Source: JBNKFV01 sp050289485 (lineage in GTDB: Bacteria > Pseudomonadota > Gammaproteobacteria > Pseudomonadales > Cellvibrionaceae). From it: a stretch of DNA of 64,000 nucleotides. Of the stretch, positions 1-7,282 are shown in pieces (within the stretch, counting starts at the first letter, position 1; each line of letters begins with the position of its first letter). The stretch is from the NCBI GenBank assembly GCA_050289485.1, contig JBNKFV010000009.1, positions 372,001 to 436,000 of the forward strand, in the 5' to 3' direction. The notes under the pieces were generated by a model, which searched no databases, was not told the DNA's origin, and was given only the letters and a program-made list of their open reading frames with translations. Made by a program: the position numbers and the translations under genes.

Positions 1-840
1 TGCGGCTATATTGTGCGGCAGTTTCATGGCTTTAGCAGCGCCGTAAGCCAGTGCAAAAATACCGTAGGTTTGAATCAGTAAGGGTATGGCGATCAGTACA
101 ATAGCCATAGGTTTGGCTAAAATGGTTTCGGCTTGAAAGCCAAACAGCAGTATAACCGTGGCCAGCAAGCCCGCGATTGATACGGGTTTTAACGCGGCAA
201 TAAAGCGATTTAATTGTGTGTGGTCGTTGCGTTTGTCGAGCAGCTTACGGGTAACTACGCCAGCAAACAGTGGAATCACCACATAGAGAACTACCGACAA
301 TAGCAGGGTATCCCACGGTACGGTAATGTCGGTTACACCCAGCAAAAATGCGGCAATGGGGGCAAACGCAAAAATCATGATCAGGTCATTAACCGATACC
401 TGTACCAATGTATAGTTGGCGTCACCTTTGGTTAAGTGGCTCCACACAAATACCATGGCAGTGCAGGGTGCCACACCCAGCAAAATCATACCGGCGATGT
501 ATTCACTGGCAGTTTGTGGGTCTACCCATTGGGCAAATAGTACTTTAAAAAACAGCCAGCCCAATGCAGCCATGGTGAACGGTTTTATCAACCAGTTAAT
601 CACCAGTGTTAGCACAAGCCCTTTGGTTTTTTTGCCCACGTTTTTAACCGCAGAAAAGTCCACCTGAATCATCATGGGGTAAATCATTACCCAAATAAAA
701 ATCGCTACGGGTATGTTTACATGGGCGACTTCCTGCGCAGCAAACCATTGAAACAGACCGGGCATGACATTGCCCAGTAACACACCGGCAATAATGCATA
801 AGGCTACCCACAAGGTAAGAAAACGTTCGAATAAACCCAT
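1..840 (-). CDS. acr3: ACR3-family arsenite efflux permease, C-terminus cut by window edge
   Basis: Arsenite exporter of the inner membrane (ACR3/ArsB3 group of the BART superfamily), which extrudes As(III) after reduction of arsenate. The visible 280 residues start with a hydrophobic segment (MGLFERFLTLWVALCIIAG) and carry several more membrane helices. The family motif LLGVAPCTAMVFVWS is present, with the conserved cysteine at residue 126 that is essential for As(III) transport in studied Acr3 proteins. Full-length members have about 350 residues, so roughly the last 70 lie beyond base 1. The start is 4 bases after the arsC stop, so arsR-arsC-acr3 is one operon. Control is expected by ArsR. 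Confidence 0.93.
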   Translation of the reverse strand, partial: MGLFERFLTLWVALCIIAGVLLGNVMPGLFQWFAAQEVAHVNIPVAIFIWVMIYPMMIQVDFSAVKNVGKKTKGLVLTLVINWLIKPFTMAALGWLFFKVLFAQWVDPQTASEYIAGMILLGVAPCTAMVFVWSHLTKGDANYTLVQVSVNDLIMIFAFAPIAAFLLGVTDITVPWDTLLLSVVLYVVIPLFAGVVTRKLLDKRNDHTQLNRFIAALKPVSIAGLLATVILLFGFQAETILAKPMAIVLIAIPLLIQTYGIFALAYGAAKAMKLPHNIAA

Positions 841-844
841 GGGT

Positions 845-1330
845 CTAGCCCTCCTGATTAGTTAAGTTGATTAATTGATTAAGTGCAGCGTGGCGTTCAG
901 CGGCTGTTTTTTCATTGAGCTTTAATGCCAGCAAGGCGTTTACCCGTTGTTCAATGGTTGCCATTACATCAAAAAATGCCTGTTTGATATCGGCTTCGCT
1001 GCCTTGCAGTTTGGAGGGGTCGGGCAGGCCCCAGTGCACTTTCAACGTGTTGCCAAACCATACCGGGCAAGCTTCGTTAGCAGCGCTGTCGCATACGGTT
1101 ACCACGATATCGGGTTGCTCGGCTTCAAAGTCGTCCCAGCTTTGGCTTTTGAGATGTTGCGTAGCTATGTCTTTTTCTTGCAGATATTTAAGGGTAAGCG
1201 GGTGAACTTCGCCTGCAGGTTGGCTACCAGCGCTAAACGCTTGCAATTGGCCTTGCGCCAAATGGTTGGTAATGGCTTCGCTTAAAATGCTGCGACAGCG
1301 GTTGTGGGTACAGATATATAAAATTTTCAT
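845..1330 (-). CDS. arsC: arsenate reductase, low-molecular-weight phosphatase type
   Basis: Reduces As(V) to As(III) in the cytoplasm for export by Acr3. The protein (161 residues) has the phosphatase P-loop CX5RS at residues 7-14 (CTHNRCRS), the cysteine pair C80 and C88 in VTVCDSAANEACPVW, and the GLPDPS loop with Asp104. P-loop Cys plus two further Cys is the arrangement of the thioredoxin-coupled ArsC family (pI258 type), in which the disulfide moves from the first to the last cysteine. An upstream ATG in frame at 1351 would overlap arsR; ATG 1330 matches the family N-terminus and leaves an 11-base gap. C-terminal residues beyond about 135 are an extension of unknown role. Confidence 0.93.
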   Translation of the reverse strand: MKILYICTHNRCRSILSEAITNHLAQGQLQAFSAGSQPAGEVHPLTLKYLQEKDIATQHLKSQSWDDFEAEQPDIVVTVCDSAANEACPVWFGNTLKVHWGLPDPSKLQGSEADIKQAFFDVMATIEQRVNALLALKLNEKTAAERHAALNQLINLTNQEG

Positions 1331-1341
1331 AGGGTATGGTC

Positions 1342-1674
1342 TTAACAACATTGGGGACGGTTTTTCATGGTATGCAGGTTTTGCTTAAAGGTTTTTAGGG
1401 CAGGGGCACTGCCAATAGCCGCCGCTTGCAGCGCCTGCATGGCCCACTGCGGCAGGTCGGGTGCCAGCGAGTAATACACCCATTGGCCACGGCGGACATC
1501 GTCCAGCACGCCGCAGTTGCGTAGCTGTGCCAGGTGCCGCGATATTTTTGGCTGGCTATCGTCAAGTGCTTGCATCAACTCGCAAACACACAGCTCGCCT
1601 TCGCTGGCAATCAGCAGCGTGGCGTGCAGGCGGGTGTCGTCTGCAAGGCATTTAAAAAACTGGGTTGGGTTCAT
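1342..1674 (-). CDS. arsR: ArsR/SmtB-family metalloregulator
   Basis: Arsenic-responsive repressor (110 residues, winged helix). The metal-binding motif ELCVCEL puts Cys29 and Cys31 in the alpha-3 helix, as in the E. coli type ArsR; the recognition region follows (SQPKISRHLAQLRNCGVL) and then the beta wing (RRGQWVYYSL). The C-terminus ends in CC, which could offer extra thiols. It is the first gene of the operon arsR-arsC-acr3. By family knowledge As(III) binding releases the repressor from DNA; a candidate operator is at 1725-1752. Confidence 0.92.
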   Translation of the reverse strand: MNPTQFFKCLADDTRLHATLLIASEGELCVCELMQALDDSQPKISRHLAQLRNCGVLDDVRRGQWVYYSLAPDLPQWAMQALQAAAIGSAPALKTFKQNLHTMKNRPQCC

Positions 1675-1724
1675 GATGGCCTTATTGGGTATTTAGCTTA
1701 TTCCGAATAGTACTATAACGTAAA

Positions 1725-1752
1725 ATATTTGAATATCCATATATTTAAATAT
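1725..1752. promoter_or_regulatory. candidate ArsR operator: two 12-base palindromes
   Basis: ATATTTGAATAT (1725-1736) and ATATTTAAATAT (1741-1752) are two near-identical palindromic units spaced 16 bases apart, about 50 bases upstream of the arsR start. ArsR proteins bind AT-rich imperfect inverted repeats near their own promoter. Assignment is by position and symmetry only. Confidence 0.4.
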
Positions 1753-1897
1753 ATAGATAAGTAGTATTTTGCGCCGTGATAGTTTTGTTAAAAAGTTGTA
1801 TTCCGTGCGTGAGGATTTATCGGCGCAGATAGCGCAAGCTTGCCTGTGTCAGCCTATGGAGGGGTCAGATTTGTATGTCCCCGCAGGCTGTTTGATG

Positions 1898-1926
1898 GGG
1901 TGTTGGGTACTCCCTTCTCAACACCC
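1898..1926. other. perfect 8-base inverted repeat upstream of the lactonase-like gene
   Basis: GGGTGTTG (1898-1905) and CAACACCC (1919-1926) pair perfectly around a 13-base loop, 66 bases before the ATG at 1992. It has no T-run, so it is not a typical terminator. It could be a leader hairpin or an operator; no function can be assigned. Confidence 0.3.
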
Positions 1927-1991
1927 TGTCACTTCGACCCAATGCAAGAACTATAACGACGACTCTCTTCAATCAATGCAAGGACTTTCAT

Positions 1992-3107
1992 ATGAAACTC
2001 ATCAAACAGTTATGTTTTATATTTTTATTGATGCCCGTGGCAGCATTATCTACGTTGGTGAATGCAAGCCCCCATCACGGTTTTGCCGGGGCAGTATTTA
2101 CTGCAACCAATGCGGCTGATGGTAATGAGATACTTATGTTCAAACGTACAGCCAAGGGTCAATTAGACGAGGTTGGCCGTTTTTCAACGGGTGGTTTGGG
2201 CACTGGTGCCGGTTTAGGCAACCAGGGCGGGGTAGTATTGTCCGATGATAATCGCTGGTTGTTTGTGGTTAACGCGGGCTCTAATGAGGTATCGGTGTTT
2301 AAGGTTAACCGAAAAGGTTTACGGCTGGTGGATGTAGAACCTTCTGGCGGTGAGAAGCCGGTAAGTTTGGCGATGGATGGGCATTTGCTATATGTACTGA
2401 ATGCCGGTAGTGACTCCATCAGCGGGTTTAACATTGATGAGCAGGGTGACCTGAGCCCACTGGCAAACTCTACCCGCTCACTGAGTGGTGCCGGTTCTGC
2501 GCCTGCGCAAATCTCTTTTACCCCTTGGGGTGATGCGCTGGTAGTAACGGAAAAAGCCAGCAACCTGATTTCGGTGTTTTTGGTGAACGAGGCAGGTATC
2601 CCTGGTGAGGCAGTACTGAATGCCTCAGCCGGTATTACACCTTTTGGATTTGATTTTGATCGTCGTGGTCATTTGCTGGTGTCGGAAGCGGCTGGCGGTG
2701 CAGCGGGCGCAAGTTCTGTCTCGTCGTACCAAATTGATAGCGAAGGATATCTGCAAGTGATCAGCGCTGCGGTGCCTTCTGCACAGTCTGCTGCTTGTTG
2801 GTTACTGGTAGCCAAGCACAGCCGCATTGCGTATACCACCAATACTGGTTCGGGTACCTTGTCTGCCTATAACATTAAACGCGATGGCAGTATTGCGTTA
2901 ACGCAAGCAGATGGTGTGGCGGCCCACACGGTACCTGGCAGTCGACCTATCGATATGGCACAGAGTAACAATGGCCGCTTTGTGTACGCATTAAGCGCGA
3001 CGGGCGCGTCTATCAGCATATTCCATGTGAATCACCGAGGCGGGTTAACGGCAGTGTCATCGGTTGAAGGCTTGGCCGAGGGTCTTAATGGTCTAGCCGC
3101 GTTTTAA
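1992..3107 (+). CDS. exported beta-propeller (6-phosphogluconolactonase/YVTN-like) protein
   Basis: 371 residues with a signal peptide (MKLIKQLCFIFLLMPVAALS, cleavage near residues 25-26) followed by repeated blades with the pattern LFVVNAGSNEVSVFKV, LYVLNAGSDSISGFNI and RFVYALSATGASISIFHV. These repeats are typical of seven-bladed lactonase/YVTN propellers. The signal peptide places it in the periplasm or outside the cell, so it is unlikely to be the cytosolic pentose-phosphate enzyme (Pgl); its substrate is unknown. ATG 1992 has AAGGA about 8 bases upstream. It is monocistronic, with a hairpin right after the stop. The divergent ars genes appear unrelated. Confidence 0.75.
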   Translation: MKLIKQLCFIFLLMPVAALSTLVNASPHHGFAGAVFTATNAADGNEILMFKRTAKGQLDEVGRFSTGGLGTGAGLGNQGGVVLSDDNRWLFVVNAGSNEVSVFKVNRKGLRLVDVEPSGGEKPVSLAMDGHLLYVLNAGSDSISGFNIDEQGDLSPLANSTRSLSGAGSAPAQISFTPWGDALVVTEKASNLISVFLVNEAGIPGEAVLNASAGITPFGFDFDRRGHLLVSEAAGGAAGASSVSSYQIDSEGYLQVISAAVPSAQSAACWLLVAKHSRIAYTTNTGSGTLSAYNIKRDGSIALTQADGVAAHTVPGSRPIDMAQSNNGRFVYALSATGASISIFHVNHRGGLTAVSSVEGLAEGLNGLAAF

Positions 3108-3110
3108 GCT

Positions 3111-3150
3111 AAATGATCCCCCCAGCGAACATTGCGTTGGGGAATCATTT
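3111..3150. terminator. hairpin between convergent genes (lactonase-like and methyltransferase)
   Basis: AAATGAT (3111-3117) pairs with ATCATTT (3144-3150), and the inner CCCC-AGCG/GCGTTGGGG pairs as well, giving a long stem with a short loop. It starts 4 bases after the stop at 3107. The terminal AAAT/ATTT symmetry suits either direction, but there is no long T-run. Confidence 0.5.
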
Positions 3151-3216
3151 AAACGCCGCACGATATAGGTACAAGAGCGAGGTGCGGGCTAGTTGAGCCT
3201 TGCACCTCGAGCTGCA

Positions 3217-4035
3217 TTATTCACTTAGAGGCTTCACAAACTTCAAAGTCATGCGGTCGCTTTCGCCAATGGCCAAGTACTTGTTTTTATCCTGCTCTTT
3301 CTTGGCCAAGGTGGGAGGCAGGGTCCAGACGCCTTTGGGGTAGTCGGCTGTGTCGGCAGGGTTGGCGTTGATCTCACTGGAGGCAACCAGTTTAAAGCCG
3401 GCCCGTTCCGCCAGTTTAATCACATAGTCCTGGCGCATATAGCCGCTGCTCTCCTGATCAGCCAAGTCGCGCGAGGCCGGCAAACGGTGATCTACTACAC
3501 CCAGAATGCCACCGGGTTTCAGCGCAGTGTAAAAGGCTTTAAAGGCAGCCAGTACGCGTTCGTCACCACCACCACGCATATACCAGTTGTGAACATTGCG
3601 GAAGGTGAGTACGCGGTCGGCAGTGCCCGCAGGGGCAATATCTACTTTGCTAGGTGGGTCGAAATCGGTCATTACCACATTACGGTATAGCTCGGGTTGT
3701 GCTTTTAGCGATTCCATAAAGGCTGCGCGGGCTTTTACGTAAAAACCAAGTGATGATTCAGAATCAAAGTGGGCCGAGTACAATTTGCCGTTATCACGTA
3801 GGTAGGGCGCCAGTATCTCTGTGTACCAACCCTTGCCACCGGGCCAAATCTCTACCACGGTCATATTGGGCTTAACCTCAAAAAAGTTAAGGGTTTCTAC
3901 TGGGTGGCGATACTCATCGCGGTGGGCTGATGCCTCACGAAACGGTGCATTAACAATATCTTCCAATGAATCAGCCCAAACTGGGTTTACCCAAACAAGG
4001 GCTGAAAAAATTACCGTATTAACTTGTCGCCACAT
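3217..4035 (-). CDS. exported class I SAM-methyltransferase-like protein (COG4798 type)
   Basis: 272 residues. It begins with a signal peptide (MWRQVNTVIFSALVWVNPVWA) followed by a methyltransferase fold: EVKPNMTVVEIWPGGKGWYTEILAPYL is motif I, with Trp-Pro-Gly-Gly-Lys in place of the usual Gly-rich GxGxG. TADRVLTFRNVHNW is the motif IV region and LKPGGILGVVDHR is motif V/VI. Such predicted methyltransferases with leader peptides are a recognised but uncharacterised family. The leader suggests a periplasmic location, where S-adenosylmethionine is not expected, so the real ligand or reaction is open. Neighbours give no clue; it stands alone between convergent and tandem genes. Confidence 0.75.
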   Translation of the reverse strand: MWRQVNTVIFSALVWVNPVWADSLEDIVNAPFREASAHRDEYRHPVETLNFFEVKPNMTVVEIWPGGKGWYTEILAPYLRDNGKLYSAHFDSESSLGFYVKARAAFMESLKAQPELYRNVVMTDFDPPSKVDIAPAGTADRVLTFRNVHNWYMRGGGDERVLAAFKAFYTALKPGGILGVVDHRLPASRDLADQESSGYMRQDYVIKLAERAGFKLVASSEINANPADTADYPKGVWTLPPTLAKKEQDKNKYLAIGESDRMTLKFVKPLSE

Positions 4036-4424
4036 CGGTGGTTACCTCCTGTTAAGTGAGTATTGGGCCGTAGCTGCCCGCTGCGCTTCTCGTTAGGTCG
4101 TACAAAACGCTAGCTTACCTTAAGCAGGTTAAGATTAAGATAGGACGCAGTCCCTTGGCTGAGAAGTATACGGTTTTCTATGTGTTACGCCGTGCGGTTC
4201 AGGCATTGACAGGTGGCAAAAAAATATTATCTCAACTTAATCGGAGTCTCTGAACTCATTACACCCGCTTCTGCGTTTCGGTGGTGTTTTCTCACTCCAG
4301 TCACCTCAGAATCAAGTTATCCGTTGGTCAAACTTAGACTGAAACGTGAGAGAAAGTAGTCAGCGGAAGTAAGGCTTCCTCCGTTACAAGATGAAGCCGT
4401 AAGATCACACTTGTTGCCACTTCT
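4036..4424. other. intergenic stretch with no gene recognised
   Basis: 389 bases between two minus-strand genes. No convincing reading frame, RNA or repeat was seen. It must hold the promoter of the methyltransferase-like gene, but no clear -35/-10 pair can be picked. Confidence 0.5.
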
Positions 4425-5720
4425 CTAATTCCGGTGGATAGCTTTTGTAAGCCGGTGAATGAGCAGCCACACGGTGAGCAGCACCGGCGGTGTTATGCCG
4501 GCAACCACCAGTTCTGTGGTAATGCCTGTGTGGGCAATCAGTGGTTGCAGCATATATTTGCCAATGGCAATGGTGTAGTAGCTGATGGCGACCACGCTCA
4601 GCCCTTCTACTGTTTTCTGCAAACGCAATTGGGTATCCGCGCGTCGGTCCAGGCTCTTTAGCAGTTTTTGGTTTTGTCCCGAGCGTTCCACTTCCACTTG
4701 TGTGCGCAGTAGACTACCCGCGCGCACGACCCGTTCGGTCATGTGCCCCAGACGTTGCTCTAGCGATTTTACCGTGCGCATGGCCGGATCGAATCGCCGA
4801 AACATAAACTCGGCCAGGGTTTGCATACCGTTAAAACGCACCTCGCGCAAAATTTTTATCCTTTGTGTCACGATCATCTCGTAGGCCTTGGTGGCTCCGA
4901 AACGAAACTCGGTTTGCGCGCTTAACTGTTCCAGTTGTGTGGCGATGGGCAGAAGTTGCATCAGTGCCTGCTCTGTGTCGAGGTGTTCACTGTGCAAACC
5001 GGTAAACAAGCTGGCCAGTTGCGGGTCGATTTTGCTAAGTGCCCGGTTCAGTTCGCGCGCCTTGGGCAGGCCCAGCATGGCCATGGCCTTGTACATTTCA
5101 ATTTCGCAAACGCGTTGCACAATACGACCTATGCGTGCTGGGCCGGTGTCGGGGGCGACAAAAATGGCGAAGCGGATATGGCCATTCGCATCGACACGAA
5201 AATCGGTGGCTACCACAGCGGCGTTATCCAGCACGCTGGAAACCGCGAGGCTTTCAGGTAGAAACCATTGGTTGGCCGACTCCAGAATTCGGGGGTCGTT
5301 ATAATCGCATTGTTCGACCCGTATTAAGCCGGAGGTGAAATAGCGGCCCGGCGCGGCTTGCAACCAATCTTCCGGGAAAAACTCGAAGAGTTCCGTATCA
5401 AACGGTCGCGCCGGCAGGCCATCACTGAAAAGCGTGTAGGTGACAAACTCCGTATGGCACTCCCATTTCAGGGTGGTGTGCCCGAGCTTGCCGGAATAAT
5501 GCGTGGCATCGGGGGGCGGGTGCTCGGCACCAAACCGGTCTAGCAGGGTTTTCAGGTGGTTCAGTTCCCTGTCAAGATCGCTGCTGGCGCCATCCTCTGG
5601 TGACTTCATAACCAGGAACGCGACGTAGCAGGGTGCCGATGTAATGGCAAAGGGGCGTGCGTGAAGTTCGTTGGCAATACTGTACCGAGCCGGGTGGTCT
5701 TGAAGAAATGCAATCCCCAT
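4425..5720 (-). CDS. DUF3422 family membrane-anchored protein
   Basis: 431 residues. The N-terminus has the family signature RYSIANELHARPFA, and the C-terminal 60 residues hold two hydrophobic segments (VVAISYYTIAIGKYMLQPL and VVAGITPPVLLTVWLLIHRL). The middle is soluble and partly helical (repeated Leu/Arg-rich segments around residues 290-370). The DUF3422 family is widespread in proteobacteria and has no established function; the topology suggests a large cytoplasmic domain tethered by a C-terminal hairpin of two helices. It is monocistronic as far as can be seen. Confidence 0.85.
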   Translation of the reverse strand: MGIAFLQDHPARYSIANELHARPFAITSAPCYVAFLVMKSPEDGASSDLDRELNHLKTLLDRFGAEHPPPDATHYSGKLGHTTLKWECHTEFVTYTLFSDGLPARPFDTELFEFFPEDWLQAAPGRYFTSGLIRVEQCDYNDPRILESANQWFLPESLAVSSVLDNAAVVATDFRVDANGHIRFAIFVAPDTGPARIGRIVQRVCEIEMYKAMAMLGLPKARELNRALSKIDPQLASLFTGLHSEHLDTEQALMQLLPIATQLEQLSAQTEFRFGATKAYEMIVTQRIKILREVRFNGMQTLAEFMFRRFDPAMRTVKSLEQRLGHMTERVVRAGSLLRTQVEVERSGQNQKLLKSLDRRADTQLRLQKTVEGLSVVAISYYTIAIGKYMLQPLIAHTGITTELVVAGITPPVLLTVWLLIHRLTKAIHRN

Positions 5721-6076
5721 ACTTACGGTCCTTGGTGTTGGTCACGAGTTGTCTGGTGTCGGATGTTTTATGCTGTGGTGCAGCATAGGTGATCTTAACC
5801 GGGAAAACTGCCGCTTTCCAGCGAAAGAGCACCCAGGGCTTGTCATGGCAAAAATAAACCGTAAAGATGCCAGGTGCCTCTCTATTTATGTGCAGGGTGT
5901 ACGGGCCGGCATTTGCGTCCTGCAATTTCGGCATTGCCGTCGTTCATGGCGGTCATATGCTGCGGGCGCAGGGAGAGCCTGCCCTGTGAAACGTTTTAGA
6001 TACGCGCAGGAGCGGCGATACTATTCTCGTAAGTACAGGTTTTGCTGCGCTGTATAGCAGCGCATAGGGATAAAAC
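5721..6076. other. intergenic region with a small hairpin
   Basis: 356 bases between divergent genes. A 7-base perfect hairpin (TATGCTG 5769-5775, CAGCATA 5781-5787) is the only clear structure. An open frame on the minus strand here overlaps the DUF3422 start and does not look like a protein family. Promoters for both flanking genes must lie here, but none is clear. Confidence 0.4.
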
Positions 6077-7186
6077 GTGGCAGAGCGCATTGAATGTGTG
6101 GTGGCCGGCGCGGGGGTGGTTGGCCTGGCGGTGGCGCGGGCTCTGGCGCAACGGGGTGTGGAAACCGTGGTGCTGGAGCAGGCTACTTGTATCGGTTCGG
6201 AAACCAGCTCGCGCAATAGTGAGGTGATTCACGCAGGTATTTATTACGCCCCCAATTCGCTGAAGGCCCAGCTCTGTGTGGCGGGCAAGCGGGAGTTGTA
6301 CGGCTATTGCGACGAACACGGCGTGGCCTATTCCCGCTGCGGCAAACTGATTGTGGCCACGGATATAGCGCAGCTGAGCCGACTGGAATCGATTCAGGCC
6401 AATGCCCGGGCCAGTGGCGTTGACGACCTGACTTGGTTATCTCGCGATGAAGTGCGCGAGCGTGAGCCGGCACTGGCCTGTGTCGGCGCGTTGTTATCAC
6501 CGTCCACCGGGATTATCGACAGCCACGGCTTTATGTTGTCGCTACAGGGCGAGCTGGAAGACGCCGGCGGTATGCTGGCCTTTGGTTCGCCGGTGCTGGG
6601 TGGGCGATGTGTTGACGACGGCGTGCTGCTGCAGGTGGGTGGTGAGCAACCCATGGAGCTTCACACCAGGTTGTTGATTAATTGCGCTGGCCTGCATGCG
6701 CAAGCCCTGGCCAGCAAGCTGGCAGGTTTTCCTGCCGCACAGGTTCCGTCCTGCTACTACGCTAAGGGCAATTATTATAACCTCACCACCCGTTCGCCCT
6801 TTCAGCATTTGATTTACCCGGTGCCGGAAAAAGCCGGGCTCGGCGTTCACCTGACCCTGGATCTCGCCGGCGCTGCCCGCTTTGGCCCGGATGTGGAATG
6901 GGTGGAAGCCATTGACTACTGCGTGGACCCGGCTCGCGCCGACGGTTTTTACGACGCCATCCGCCGCTACTGGCCAGACCTTCCCGACAATGCCCTGGCG
7001 CCTGGCTATGCCGGTATCCGCCCAAAACTGCAGGCACCCGGTGAGCCGGCGGCCGACTTTAGAGTTGAGGGTGAGGGCCGCCACGGTGTGCGCGGTGTGG
7101 TGAATCTGTTTGGCATCGAGTCGCCGGGGTTAACCGCCTCGCTGGCAATTGCGGATTATGTTTGCCGCGAGGTATTTCCCATTTGA
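6077..7186 (+). CDS. FAD-dependent oxidoreductase, L-2-hydroxyglutarate oxidase-like
   Basis: 369 residues of the DAO superfamily, closest in pattern to LhgO/L-2-hydroxyglutarate dehydrogenase. The N-terminal dinucleotide site is VVAGAGVVGLAVARAL, followed by ETSSRNSEVIHAGIYY, the family hallmark near the flavin, and a C-terminal FAD loop (NLFGIESPGLTASLAIADY). It would oxidise a 2-hydroxy acid such as L-2-hydroxyglutarate to the 2-oxo acid and pass electrons on. The start is GTG 6077 with AGGGA just upstream. Base composition is odd: sampled 60-base lines are 38/60 and 42/60 GC, compared with about 30/60 in nadB and DUF3422, which suggests transfer. A terminator follows at 7199. Confidence 0.8.
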   Translation: MAERIECVVAGAGVVGLAVARALAQRGVETVVLEQATCIGSETSSRNSEVIHAGIYYAPNSLKAQLCVAGKRELYGYCDEHGVAYSRCGKLIVATDIAQLSRLESIQANARASGVDDLTWLSRDEVREREPALACVGALLSPSTGIIDSHGFMLSLQGELEDAGGMLAFGSPVLGGRCVDDGVLLQVGGEQPMELHTRLLINCAGLHAQALASKLAGFPAAQVPSCYYAKGNYYNLTTRSPFQHLIYPVPEKAGLGVHLTLDLAGAARFGPDVEWVEAIDYCVDPARADGFYDAIRRYWPDLPDNALAPGYAGIRPKLQAPGEPAADFRVEGEGRHGVRGVVNLFGIESPGLTASLAIADYVCREVFPI

Positions 7187-7198
7187 GATTTGTGGCGG

Positions 7199-7228
7199 AA
7201 AACTGGCTTCGCGTTTAAGCCAGTTTTT
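7199..7228. terminator. bidirectional hairpin between lhgO-like gene and nadB
   Basis: AAAACTGGC (7199-7207) pairs with GCCAGTTTT (7219-7227), followed by T on the plus strand and preceded by A's, so it can stop transcripts from both convergent genes. Confidence 0.75.
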
Positions 7229-7282
7229 CCTGAAGAGACTAAACCCCAGCGCTCTGGTTGACGGGATACATGGCAAGGCTGA

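Noticed and set aside
1769..2119. Open frame of 116 codons on the plus strand before the lactonase-like gene
   Set aside because: It overlaps the start and signal peptide of that gene in another frame, begins in an AT-rich regulatory region and resembles no family.
1992..3107. 6-phosphogluconolactonase of the pentose phosphate pathway
   Set aside because: A clear signal peptide exports the protein; only the propeller fold is shared.
5572..5934. 120-codon frame on the minus strand
   Set aside because: It overlaps the DUF3422 start and has no ribosome site or domain; a chance frame.
6542..7084. 180-codon frame antisense to the L-2-hydroxyglutarate oxidase-like gene
   Set aside because: The high GC of that gene opens long antisense frames; the sense protein has clear family motifs.
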